Origin: Vibrio harveyi NBRC 15634 = ATCC 14126 = KCTC 12724
GTDB lineage: Bacteria; Pseudomonadota; Gammaproteobacteria; Enterobacterales; Vibrionaceae
Length of the DNA stretch: 64,000 bases
Direction of reading: 5' to 3'
NCBI RefSeq assembly: GCF_001591145.1
Contig: NZ_BCUF01000001.1
Location: 186,001-250,000 of the forward strand
Under the pieces are notes generated by a model. It was not told where the DNA came from and made no database searches. It saw only the letters and a program-made list of their open reading frames with translations. Shown here piece after piece: positions 6,806 through 15,263 of the stretch (the first letter of the stretch is position 1; each line of letters starts with the position of its first letter). Made by a program: the position numbers and the translations under genes.

Positions 6806-7721
6806 AGTCATCTTTAAGGTGCGGGTTCTCTGGGCGTTCCCAATTTTGGCAAAATTCAATAAACGTGCGCAGAAGTGGGTTTTGATACTTCTCTTTGTGG
6901 ATCAAAAGCCAGAAACGGCGCTTCATATCCAAAGGCATGTTGAGCATCTTCACTCGACCATCGCGAATTGCAGGTTCTGCGGATAAGCGCGACAAACAAC
7001 CTAAACCAAGCCCAGCAGATACCGAATTGATCAGCGCTTCAGTGGTGTTGAGCTGAAAAGCCTCATGCCAATGCTCTAAACGCGGAGCGATAACGCGCAT
7101 AAAAAACTCTCGAGAACCAGAACCAGCTTCACGCAGAATCCACTCGGTGTCTTCGAGTTCATTTAGGCTGATAGGTCCTTCGTCATAGTTAGGGTAATCA
7201 GGTGGACAAATCACACACATTTCATCTTCGCTGAATTGCGTTGATTCTAGCTCTGGGTGTATGGTCTTGCCCTCAATGAGCGCGATGTCGAGTTCGTAAG
7301 CGATCAACATGTCACAAATCTGGGCAGAGTTGGAGATGAACAAACTCTGTGATTGGTGATTCGTTTCATTACGAAAATCACTTAACAGGTAAGGCGCAAC
7401 TTGGTTGCCGATGGTGTCACTGGCACCGATGCGTAGCAGCCCCGATAAGGTTTGGTCGCCATCGAACACACTCTCAATATCCCGAGCTCGGTTGAGGAGT
7501 TCATCCGCGAGGGGCAAAAGTTTTTGTCCTTCTTGGTTGAGAATTAAGCGGTTGTTCACCCGGTCAAATAGGTGATGTCCGATTTGTTTCTCTAACTCAG
7601 ACAGCGCCATACTTACCGCTGCTTTCGAAAGAAACAGGCTTTCTGAAGCCGCTGTCAGCGTTTTGTGCTGAGTGATCGTAGTAAAAACTTTCAGTTGTTT
7701 AAGAGAGATATGACTAGGCAT
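6804..7721 (-). CDS. LysR family transcriptional regulator
   Basis: The 305-residue protein has the LysR layout: an N-terminal winged helix-turn-helix (about residues 5-64, LKQLKVFTTITQHKTLTAASESLFLSKAAVSMALSELE) and a substrate-binding domain (about 90-295) with ASDTIGNQVAPYLL and REAGSGSREFF. The last motif is typical of the CysB/YeiE-like group. It is transcribed away from a TDT-family transporter 112 bases away, and such regulators commonly control the divergent gene. The effector is unknown. Similarity to YeiE is suggestive only. Confidence 0.88.
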   Translation of the reverse strand: MPSHISLKQLKVFTTITQHKTLTAASESLFLSKAAVSMALSELEKQIGHHLFDRVNNRLILNQEGQKLLPLADELLNRARDIESVFDGDQTLSGLLRIGASDTIGNQVAPYLLSDFRNETNHQSQSLFISNSAQICDMLIAYELDIALIEGKTIHPELESTQFSEDEMCVICPPDYPNYDEGPISLNELEDTEWILREAGSGSREFFMRVIAPRLEHWHEAFQLNTTEALINSVSAGLGLGCLSRLSAEPAIRDGRVKMLNMPLDMKRRFWLLIHKEKYQNPLLRTFIEFCQNWERPENPHLKDD

Positions 7722-7833
7722 GATATTCCGTTAAGTAAATCTGAACGTTAGTTTTAAATAATTAGATATATTGGAACGAAGTGCAAGAGTAATATACACC
7801 CCATAGAAAGTTAGCCTAGATTTTGAGGTCGTA

Positions 7834-8808
7834 ATGATTCAAAGAACAAAAGCAAAAGTAATGGGAGCACCAACCCCAATGGCGGGTCTGGCTCTTGGTA
7901 TTGCGAGCTTGGGTTGGAGTTGGGAAAACTTCGCCGAATTACATGGCTATGGACAGTGGATTAGCGCAGGTATTGCAAGTGTATTGCTAGCAATCTTGGC
8001 GGTTAAATTTCTTTTTCACAATCACTTGTTAAGACAAGATCTTGCGCACCCTGTGGTGGGTAGTGTCGTTCCAACTTTCGCAATGGGAACTATGGTGGTT
8101 TCAAACTCACTAGGGCATTTCTTCTCTGTTGCAGGTGACGTGCTTTGGTTAGTGGCGGTAGCTTTACATATCGTGTTCCTTGTGAGCTTTTTGTACCACC
8201 GCGCGAAAGACTTCGAACTACACCACATGGTGCCAAGCTGGTTCGTACCGCCAGTGGGTATTATCGTTGCAGACGTGTCTTTCTCTGGTAACCCAGTGCT
8301 TGCACCAATTGCACATGGTGCATTGATCTTCGGTATGGTGGCTTACGCTGTGATGCTGCCAATGATGATCTACCGTTTCATGTTCACTCATGAAATTCCA
8401 GATGCAGCAAAACCAACAATGGCAATCATGGCGGCACCAGCAAGCCTATCGTTGGCCGGTTACCTAACTGTAACAGCAACGCCTTCACCAGTTATTATTG
8501 CTCTATTGTTTGGTATCGCGGTATTGATGACAGCCATCATCTACTTAGCTTTCTTTAAACTGCTAAGACTGCCATTTAGCCCTGGCTATGCAGCGTTTAC
8601 CTTCCCAATGGTGATTGGTGCGACAGCTCTGTTCAAAACAGCAAATTGGATGGAAGCAAATGGTCTAGCAGCGCACTATGTACAACAAGTTCGTGGTCTA
8701 GCAGGCATCGAATTAATTGTGGCAACGATTGTGGTGACTTACGTAGGTTTGCAATACATCAATAACTTGCTCATTCAACCACGCTTGATGACCACACATC
8801 ACGCATAA
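7834..8808 (+). CDS. TDT family (TehA/SLAC1-like) membrane transporter
   Basis: The 324-residue hydrophobic protein shows about ten membrane segments and the TDT/SLAC1 pattern (PTPMAGLALGIASLGWSWE at the start, PVVGSVVPTFAMGTMVVS, PSWFVPPVGIIVADVSF). Members are tellurite-resistance/dicarboxylate transporters or anion channels of the inner membrane. The substrate here cannot be read from sequence. GAGGT lies just upstream of the ATG. The divergent LysR regulator is its probable controller, and a terminator follows at 8833-8868. Confidence 0.85.
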   Translation: MIQRTKAKVMGAPTPMAGLALGIASLGWSWENFAELHGYGQWISAGIASVLLAILAVKFLFHNHLLRQDLAHPVVGSVVPTFAMGTMVVSNSLGHFFSVAGDVLWLVAVALHIVFLVSFLYHRAKDFELHHMVPSWFVPPVGIIVADVSFSGNPVLAPIAHGALIFGMVAYAVMLPMMIYRFMFTHEIPDAAKPTMAIMAAPASLSLAGYLTVTATPSPVIIALLFGIAVLMTAIIYLAFFKLLRLPFSPGYAAFTFPMVIGATALFKTANWMEANGLAAHYVQQVRGLAGIELIVATIVVTYVGLQYINNLLIQPRLMTTHHA

Positions 8809-8832
8809 AGCTGAAGTTTTACTCGTAAAGCA

Positions 8833-8868
8833 AAGTCTTTTGGTCTCTCTCGCCAAGAGGCTTTTTTT
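8833..8868 (+). terminator. Terminator of the TDT transporter gene
   Basis: AAGTCTTTTGG pairs with CCAAGAGGCTT (two G-U pairs) and a run of seven T follows. Confidence 0.8.
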
Positions 8869-8920
8869 ATATTGGTAGACTAGGTTATACGTCGACGAAT
8901 AGATTCTATGTTGACGAGTA

Positions 8921-8949
8921 GATAAAAAAGCCACCCGAATAGGGTGGCA
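8921..8949 (-). terminator. Terminator of the YejM-like gene
   Basis: On the minus strand GCCACCC-TATTC-GGGTGGC is followed by TTTTTTATC, 43 bases beyond the stop of the YejM-like gene. Confidence 0.85.
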
Positions 8950-8991
8950 GGAAAGTTCGACACAATACTAATTCATCAAACTAGGGACTGG

Positions 8992-10815
8992 TTATCCCTT
9001 GTTGTAAAAGCGCGACATTTCATCCAACGATTGTTGGATGGCGTTCACTGGTACTTGGTGTTCGTTATCAACTTTCAATTGGTTATTGAGTTGCTGAGAG
9101 TGCCCACCAGGGTTTACCACTAACATAGTTTCTTTACCTACCAGCGCATAGTTGTAATAGCTTCCAGCGATGAACCAATCTCGCGGAACGCAATTGTCAA
9201 ACAAGTCTCGTCCTACACTGTAAGATTGGGTTTCCCCTTTAACGTCGAATAGCTCGTTCATTAGGGTTGGCACGATATCAAAGTGCGTTGTGCGGTAATT
9301 AATTTGTTCCGGCTGATGATCTGGCAGATAAACGTACAGCGGCACGTGTACTTGAGTATCACTGTAGTTACCCGTATGACCCCAGTAGTTCATTTTATGA
9401 TCGTTAAATTCCTCCCCATGATCGGAGGTAATCACGATAATGGTGTTCTCCAGATCAACGTTTTTCAGAACTTTTTCGATCAAACTATCAATGAAATATA
9501 ACGAGTTCTTATAGCGGTTGTGGTAAAGCGAGGCGTCAAAATCGTTATCGAGCAGAATATGATCGACGCGCTCCCAGTAAGGTTTGAATTTGGCAAATTC
9601 AGGTTCTGGGAAACTGGTGCCGTGGGCAGAGTCATAAAACAAGAAGCTAAAGTATGGTTTGTCGCTATCCTGCTTTTGAAACTGAATAAACTCATCGGTG
9701 ATCTGTTGATCTCGTTCGATTTGTGTTTCGCCAGTCTGCTTTAACGTAAGATCTTTCACCTTCTTAAAGACAGTGCGAGACAAAGGTGGGCTGGTTAATG
9801 GTGCGGAGCCAAAAATGCCCATTCGATAGCCTTGGTTTTGCAATGTATCCATGAATACAGGCGATTTCTGACTCGCATAAAAGCTGTTCCAATACGTTGC
9901 TGGTAAGCTGTAGAACAGGCTGAAAATGCCCGCTTGAGTAGAGTTACCACCGCTCATGTGTTGAGAGAAGTTGACCGTTTTTTCGGTGAACTTGCTGACA
10001 TTTGGCATGATGTCAGGTGTTGCATCGCTGTAGCGCCACGCATCAACCAGTATGAAAAGGACATTAGGTTGTTTATCTTTACGTTCGACTTTAATAGGCG
10101 CCAATGGGTAATTGAGTGAACTGCTTTCAATATTCTTGAGTTCTACTCGGTTTTGAGATGCGATGCTTTGGTCAACTAAACCGTGACGGTAGATAAATTG
10201 GCGTGCAGTGAGTGGATAATACAGTGGCCAGTTATTTGAAAATTGGCTGACTTCATCATCGTAGAGCGCATTTTTATAAGCGTGGATCATCTGGCTACTT
10301 AGCAGCAAAGCAAACCAAATGCTGAGCAGGATAAACTTCCCCCGGCTCTGAACAAGTTTGTGACTAAGCCAAACGGTACATGCGAGACCAATGATAAGCA
10401 GTGCAATTTCGCTAACAAAGATCAACCAGCTCATCCAAGAGATTTCAAATACGTCACGACCTCCTTCAAAGAACATACGGATCAATAGACCATTGATGTG
10501 CAGTTTGTATTGCTGGAAAACGAGGATATCGACTTTCAGCATGATCAAGATTGCGATTGCAATGGCGATCACAACGACTTTGAACATGCGTGTCGGCAGA
10601 AAGGACAGCAATAAACAACCTAACATCATTGGCATAGCAATCAATCCCAGCCAGCCTAGTTGTGTCGCGATTAAGTAGTACTTTTGCAGAAATGTGAGCG
10701 GTTCTGCTTGGCTATTTGACAGCAAAAATGGGTAACAAGCGATCGACAGATAAAGAGCAAAGCAGGCAAAAAAAGCCATCAGCCAAGCACTATTAGAAGA
10801 AAGTTTGCGTAACAT
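8992..10815 (-). CDS. YejM/PbgA-like inner-membrane protein with sulfatase-fold periplasmic domain
   Basis: Residues 1-180 hold five likely membrane helices (DUF3413-like). The periplasmic alkaline phosphatase/sulfatase fold spans about 248-560. The join (LYYPLTARQFIYRHGLVDQ) and HMSGGNSTQAGIFSLFYSL match E. coli YejM, which senses LPS in the inner membrane and restrains LpxC breakdown. Unlike E. coli YejM, whose active site has decayed, this protein keeps metal-site residues: D258 (ILVDAWR), T293, and D465-H466 in ITSDHGEEFND, with H480 and H490. It may therefore be an active hydrolase or transferase, or a paralogue rather than the functional YejM. The ATG at 10815 is not preceded by a strong ribosome site. 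Confidence 0.85.
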   Translation of the reverse strand: MLRKLSSNSAWLMAFFACFALYLSIACYPFLLSNSQAEPLTFLQKYYLIATQLGWLGLIAMPMMLGCLLLSFLPTRMFKVVVIAIAIAILIMLKVDILVFQQYKLHINGLLIRMFFEGGRDVFEISWMSWLIFVSEIALLIIGLACTVWLSHKLVQSRGKFILLSIWFALLLSSQMIHAYKNALYDDEVSQFSNNWPLYYPLTARQFIYRHGLVDQSIASQNRVELKNIESSSLNYPLAPIKVERKDKQPNVLFILVDAWRYSDATPDIMPNVSKFTEKTVNFSQHMSGGNSTQAGIFSLFYSLPATYWNSFYASQKSPVFMDTLQNQGYRMGIFGSAPLTSPPLSRTVFKKVKDLTLKQTGETQIERDQQITDEFIQFQKQDSDKPYFSFLFYDSAHGTSFPEPEFAKFKPYWERVDHILLDNDFDASLYHNRYKNSLYFIDSLIEKVLKNVDLENTIIVITSDHGEEFNDHKMNYWGHTGNYSDTQVHVPLYVYLPDHQPEQINYRTTHFDIVPTLMNELFDVKGETQSYSVGRDLFDNCVPRDWFIAGSYYNYALVGKETMLVVNPGGHSQQLNNQLKVDNEHQVPVNAIQQSLDEMSRFYNKG

Positions 10816-11174
10816 ACTTTGATATTCCAGTATTTCTCGCCCATTTAATTGAACTTAGAGTGGATATCCACCGAAGAGAGGAGCAATTTCGCCTCCAATT
10901 GTTGGTTTCAAACCAATATTCAATATGATGGGTATTGTTATAAAAATTTGTGATGATTATAAAACAGTGTTTTTTATCATGAAATACTTGTGACTGATGT
11001 CACGCTTTGTATTTGCGTGTAAGACGTTGCTTACAAATGTCGGTTGTTGGTTATTTGAGCACAGTTTGAGTGTTCTCTAACCTTTTGTTATTTAAGCTAT
11101 CGAGATCGCTCTAGGAATAAATGCGGCTGTGCTAAGCTTGCTAGCAGTTTCCATTGGCATTCGGTGCACTTACT
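10816..11174. other. Divergent intergenic region between the YejM-like gene and recC
   Basis: This region of about 360 bases separates two divergent genes and should carry promoters for both. The only operator-like sequence I can name is a CRP-type palindrome at 10989-11004. Short direct repeats of GGTTTCAAACCAAT type lie near 10900. No coding signal is visible. Confidence 0.5.
10989..11004. promoter_or_regulatory. CRP-like binding site
   Basis: TGTGACTGATGTCACG fits TGTGA-N6-TCACA except for its last base. It lies about 175 bases before either start codon, between the YejM-like gene and recC, so which gene it serves is unclear. Confidence 0.45.
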
Positions 11175-14100
11175 TTGTTTACTGTCTATCACTCCAATCA
11201 GGTCGATGTTCTCAAATCACTTCTTGTTGAACTGATTCGCATCAACCCATTAGAAAACCCATTCGAAAAAGAGCAAATTCTGGTGCAGAGCCCGGGTATG
11301 TCTCAGTGGTTAAAAATGGAATTGGCGAAAGAGTTTGGTGTTGCGGCAAACCTAGAGTTTCCGCTGCCAGCGACCTTTATCTGGGAAATGTTTACCCAAG
11401 TATTGGCTGATGTGCCAAAGCGCAGTGCCTTCAACAAAGAAGCCATGACGTGGAAGCTGATGCACTTGCTTCCGGGTTTGTTGAACGAAGCGTCATTCGA
11501 ACCTTTGGCACGTTATCTTCAAGACGACAGTGACAACTCCAAACTGTATCAATTGGCAGAGAAAATTGCCGATATTTTCGATGGTTATTTGGTGTATCGC
11601 CCAGAATGGATTGCAAGCTGGGAAGCAGGACAAACGGTACCTGAACTTGAAGACGAACACCCATGGCAGCCGATTTTGTGGCAGGCATTGTACGACCACA
11701 CGGTTACCCTTGGGCAATCGCCTTATCATCGTGCCAATTTGTACGAACACTTCATTGATACGCTCGAAAACTTCAACGGTAACTTTGATCATCTGCCGAA
11801 GCGTCTGTTTGTGTTTGGTATCTCTTCACTGCCGCCACGTTACATGGATGCGCTCAAAGCCATTGGTGAACACATTGATGTGCATCTTATGTTTACCAAC
11901 CCTTGTCGCTATTACTGGGGTGAGGTACGCGACCGTAAATTCCTAGCTCGCTTAGCCGCAAAGCATCGCCAGCACGTGGTGTGGCAAGAAGACCATTCTG
12001 AAGTGCAAGGTGAGACTGAGCAGTTAAAAGGTTCACTAGAAGAAAACGTGGTGGATGAGCTGCATACCGATGTGGTGGGTAACAGTTTGTTGGCGTCGAT
12101 GGGCAAACTTGGACGCGATAACATGTATCTGTTGTCGCAGCTTGAATCCCATGAGATAGAAGCTTTTGTTGATGTTGAGCGCGACAGTCTGCTCCATCAA
12201 CTTCAAGCTGACATTCTTAATTTAGAAGAGCACCAAGACGACGAGCAAATCGACAGCAGTCAGCACAAACAAGTGGTGAGTTTGGGTGATAAATCTCTGA
12301 GCTTGCACTCTTGCCACAGCCCAATGCGAGAAGTGGAAGTGCTACATGACCAGCTTCTGGCGATGTTCGATGCCGATCCGACACTGAAACCGCGCGATAT
12401 TATTGTCATGGTGGCAGACATCAATGCCTACAGCCCTGCGATTCAGGCGGTGTTCGGCAATGCGCCGGGTGAGCGATTTATTCCTTACTCGATTTCAGAC
12501 CGAACGGCCGATCAAGAAAGCCCAATTTTGGCGGCTTTCATGCAACTTGTTAATTTACCGAATACACGTTGTTTGGCTTCTGAATTACTTGAGTTGTTAG
12601 AAACGCCGGCGATTTTGAAGCGATTCGACTTAAGCGAAGATGATTTCCTTCAAGCCAAACAATGGGTAGAAGAATCCGGCATTCGCTGGGGGCTAGATAG
12701 CCATACGGGCAGCGAATTTGAACTGCCAGAAACACGCCAAAATACATGGCAATTTGGTATTCAGCGTATGTTATTAGGCTACGCGATGCCAGAATCTGCC
12801 GGTTTGTTTGAAGCGCAAGAGGGTAGCCTCTCGCCATACAATGAAGTGCAAGGCATGGGCGCAGAACTTGCTGGTAAGTTAGCCCACTTTATTCAACAAA
12901 TTAGCCAATATCGCCGCAAACTTTCCCATGTTCAGTCGATTGATGCATGGCGTGAAACTTTGGTGGCAATGTTGGATGACTTCTTCTCTGTTGAGCTAGA
13001 AGGGGAAATGGCACTTAAGTCGATTCGAGATACCTTGAGCCAACTGAAAGAACAGCTAACCGATGCGGCATTTGATGATGCCTTGTCGCCATCTATTGTT
13101 AGCCAGTATCTACAAAACAAGCTGTCAGGGACGCGGGTCAGCCAGCGCTTCCTTGCTGGACAAGTGAACTTCTGTACGCTGATGCCGATGCGCTCGATCC
13201 CATTTAGAACCGTGTGTCTGCTGGGTATGAACGATGGTGTTTACCCGCGCTCAATGCCACCAGAAGGTTTTGACCTAATGACAGGGCGCACTAAACCGGG
13301 CGACCGTTCACGCCGAGACGATGACCGTTACCTATTCTTAGAAGCCATGTTGTCTGCGCAACAAAGTTTGTACATCAGTTACGTTGGACGTTCTATCCAA
13401 GACAACACTGAGCGCGTGCCGTCTGTGCTGGTGTCGGAGTTGATGGAATATTGCCATCAGAACTACTGCCTAGATGGCGATCAAGACCAGCCTGTCGATG
13501 ACTCCGGAGATAAACTACTCAACGAGTTAGTGAACGTACATGCCATGGTGCCATTCAGCCCAAGCGCATTCCAAGGTTCTCATTCAAGCTATGCCAAAGA
13601 GTGGATTCCAGCTGCGTTGACCCAAAGCAATCAATCGCATGGTCATGCGCGTGGCGAGTTTAACCGCGCATTGGATGATTACTTGCTTGGCGCAACCTTC
13701 CCAATCGAATTGGATTTGGTGGAATTACAACGCTTCTGGCGTTTGCCTGTGCAGTATTTCTTTAACCGTCGTTTGAAAGTGATGTTCGAGCCGCCGTTAC
13801 CTGTGATGGAAGACGATGAGCCGTTTGTTTTAGGTGGCTTAGAAAGCTATCAGATGCGCGATGAGTTATTAGAAACCTTGCTCGAAACCGCCATTACTCA
13901 GCCGTCCGCAAAAGCAGACGTACTCAAGCACTTCATGAGTGAGCAACGCGCGCAGGGCAAATTACCGGTTGGCGCATTTGGTGATATCGAGTTTGAAACC
14001 AACCGCGTGCAAGCGGAAGAGTTGGTGGATAAGTTGGCGTTTTTATCCGGTGCGCCGCAAGACGATTTAGAAATCGACCTTACCTTCGATGTGCTTGGTG

Positions 14101-14651
14101 AAGGAAAAAACATCCGTCTAACCGGTTGGCTAACTCAGTGTTATCAGTCTGGGTTGATTCGCTACCGAAGCGGTAAAATTCGTGCGCAGGATTATCTTGC
14201 TGCATGGATTGATCATCTTGCTATGTCTGCCTCTGGTCAGCCTAGAAAGACCCACGTTATCGGTTATGACCGTAAGGAAGGCGCGGTACATTTAGTTTAC
14301 CCTGCAATGGCAGACGCTGAGCAAGCGAAACAATTTCTTGCTGAATTAGTACGTCTGTTTTTTGAAGGCATGACTAAGCCATTGCCATATTTCCCGAAAA
14401 CAGCACTGGCGTGTGTCGAGGCGGGCTTTAGTCGTGGCCACTGGGCTGATGACGAAGAGAAATCGCTGAAGAAAATGGCGGACGCATTCAATGATGGGTA
14501 CATGAGCCCAGGCGAAGGAAACAATGCGTATATTTCGCGTATTTGGTCTGCTTGGAATGATGAGCTTGCAGCAGAAGTTCGCACGCTGACCGCATTGGTT
14601 CTTCAAGGCGCAAGATTGACGGCGATGGATGCTGAAAGTATACCCAAGTAA
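11175..14651 (+). CDS. recC: Exodeoxyribonuclease V gamma subunit RecC
   Basis: RecC is the Chi-recognition subunit of the RecBCD helicase-nuclease that processes double-strand ends for RecA. The product matches RecC throughout: FTVYHSNQVDVLKSLL, ILVQSPGMSQWLKMEL, LEFPLPATFIWEMF, RLFVFGISSLPPRY and RVSQRFLAGQVNFCTLMPMRSIPF. I place the start at the TTG at 11175, so that the protein begins with FTVYHSN as in relatives. An upstream in-frame TTG at 11154 is possible, and neither has a strong ribosome site. The last codons (ESIPK and stop) come from the intergenic repeat that begins at 14641, so the native C-terminus may have been changed by a few residues. recB and recD follow in the same direction after 612 bases. 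Confidence 0.93.
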   Translation: MFTVYHSNQVDVLKSLLVELIRINPLENPFEKEQILVQSPGMSQWLKMELAKEFGVAANLEFPLPATFIWEMFTQVLADVPKRSAFNKEAMTWKLMHLLPGLLNEASFEPLARYLQDDSDNSKLYQLAEKIADIFDGYLVYRPEWIASWEAGQTVPELEDEHPWQPILWQALYDHTVTLGQSPYHRANLYEHFIDTLENFNGNFDHLPKRLFVFGISSLPPRYMDALKAIGEHIDVHLMFTNPCRYYWGEVRDRKFLARLAAKHRQHVVWQEDHSEVQGETEQLKGSLEENVVDELHTDVVGNSLLASMGKLGRDNMYLLSQLESHEIEAFVDVERDSLLHQLQADILNLEEHQDDEQIDSSQHKQVVSLGDKSLSLHSCHSPMREVEVLHDQLLAMFDADPTLKPRDIIVMVADINAYSPAIQAVFGNAPGERFIPYSISDRTADQESPILAAFMQLVNLPNTRCLASELLELLETPAILKRFDLSEDDFLQAKQWVEESGIRWGLDSHTGSEFELPETRQNTWQFGIQRMLLGYAMPESAGLFEAQEGSLSPYNEVQGMGAELAGKLAHFIQQISQYRRKLSHVQSIDAWRETLVAMLDDFFSVELEGEMALKSIRDTLSQLKEQLTDAAFDDALSPSIVSQYLQNKLSGTRVSQRFLAGQVNFCTLMPMRSIPFRTVCLLGMNDGVYPRSMPPEGFDLMTGRTKPGDRSRRDDDRYLFLEAMLSAQQSLYISYVGRSIQDNTERVPSVLVSELMEYCHQNYCLDGDQDQPVDDSGDKLLNELVNVHAMVPFSPSAFQGSHSSYAKEWIPAALTQSNQSHGHARGEFNRALDDYLLGATFPIELDLVELQRFWRLPVQYFFNRRLKVMFEPPLPVMEDDEPFVLGGLESYQMRDELLETLLETAITQPSAKADVLKHFMSEQRAQGKLPVGAFGDIEFETNRVQAEELVDKLAFLSGAPQDDLEIDLTFDVLGEGKNIRLTGWLTQCYQSGLIRYRSGKIRAQDYLAAWIDHLAMSASGQPRKTHVIGYDRKEGAVHLVYPAMADAEQAKQFLAELVRLFFEGMTKPLPYFPKTALACVEAGFSRGHWADDEEKSLKKMADAFNDGYMSPGEGNNAYISRIWSAWNDELAAEVRTLTALVLQGARLTAMDAESIPK

Positions 14652-14917
14652 CCTCAAGATGCTTGGTTCAGCGAGATTGACTTGGCTTGTAGGCGAGGCC
14701 ACTAGATGAAGATCTAGTGGCTCTAAATTAAAAATCGTCAACGAAGTATACGAGCCAAGACAACTCGCCCTTCGGGAGCGTGTCACTGAAGCAATTTCAT
14801 CGTCAAACAACTTGGAAAGAGCAATCTATTACACAGCGTTGTTTTCCTTGCTTATTTTCGATAAACAGGGAATCAGTGACAACGCTCTGAATCCTGTATC
14901 TTGAAGTCACTTGGGTA
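14641..14917. repeat. Vibrio intergenic inverted-repeat element (MITE-like), copy 2
   Basis: The element is bounded by TACCCAAGTAACCTCAAGATGC and, inverted, TACCCAAGTGACTTCAAGATAC. TA lies on both outer sides, consistent with a two-base target duplication. It is about 277 bp, has no transposase, and resembles the copy at 2542-2793 in reverse orientation. Its left end overlaps the 3' end of recC: CCC AAG TAA inside the repeat supplies the last two residues and the stop codon. Confidence 0.8.
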
Positions 14918-14945
14918 TAAGAATAAGTTGGATTATTTAGATAAA

Positions 14946-15122
14946 GAAGAGAGTAGGGTGGCCGCCAGAAAATCATTATTTTTTGTAGGGCGTTCGCTGT
15001 ACGGCCACAAGGTCAGAGGGACCATGATTCGTTTGAGTGTAGCCGCCTGAAAGGCTTGGCTTATCTCGTGAGGCGCATACTAACGGTACTCCGTAATGAT
15101 AACCGTGAGTGAGATCCCACAA
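14946..15122. other. Strongly self-complementary recC-recB spacer, candidate structured RNA
   Basis: After the repeat, this stretch has no reading frame but many nested complementary pairs: GTGGCCG (14958-14964) with CGGCCAC (15002-15008); GGTC/GACC (15011-15023); GCC-GCCT/AGGC-GGC (15042-15060); ACGGT/ACCGT (15083-15106). A possible plus-strand promoter precedes it (TTGGGT at 14911, 17 bases, TATTTA at 14934). It could be a small RNA, a leader of recB-recD, or the remains of another element. I do not recognise a known RNA family. The remaining bases to recB (15123-15263) are AT-rich without features. Confidence 0.45.
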
Positions 15123-15263
15123 AGGTTTAAATATTCCAACCTATTAGACTCATTAATAAAATTTTTAACGATAGATCACATTATAGGGTTTGTTGATCTT
15201 TAGATGCGAAACGCCTTTGAAGATCCACATGTCCTTGTTGAATACTTGGAGAGATTCAGCGTT

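Noticed and set aside
11154..11174. Seven-codon N-terminal extension of RecC from a TTG
   Set aside because: RecC relatives begin right at the FTVYHSN segment; no ribosome site supports the longer form.
12403..14810. Long open frames antisense to or out of frame with recC, recB, recD and other large genes
   Set aside because: They lack family resemblance, ribosome sites and independent context, and arise from the codon usage of the real genes.
14946..15122. Retron msr/msd or CRISPR-like structure
   Set aside because: No reverse transcriptase or cas gene is nearby and there is no regular repeat-spacer pattern.
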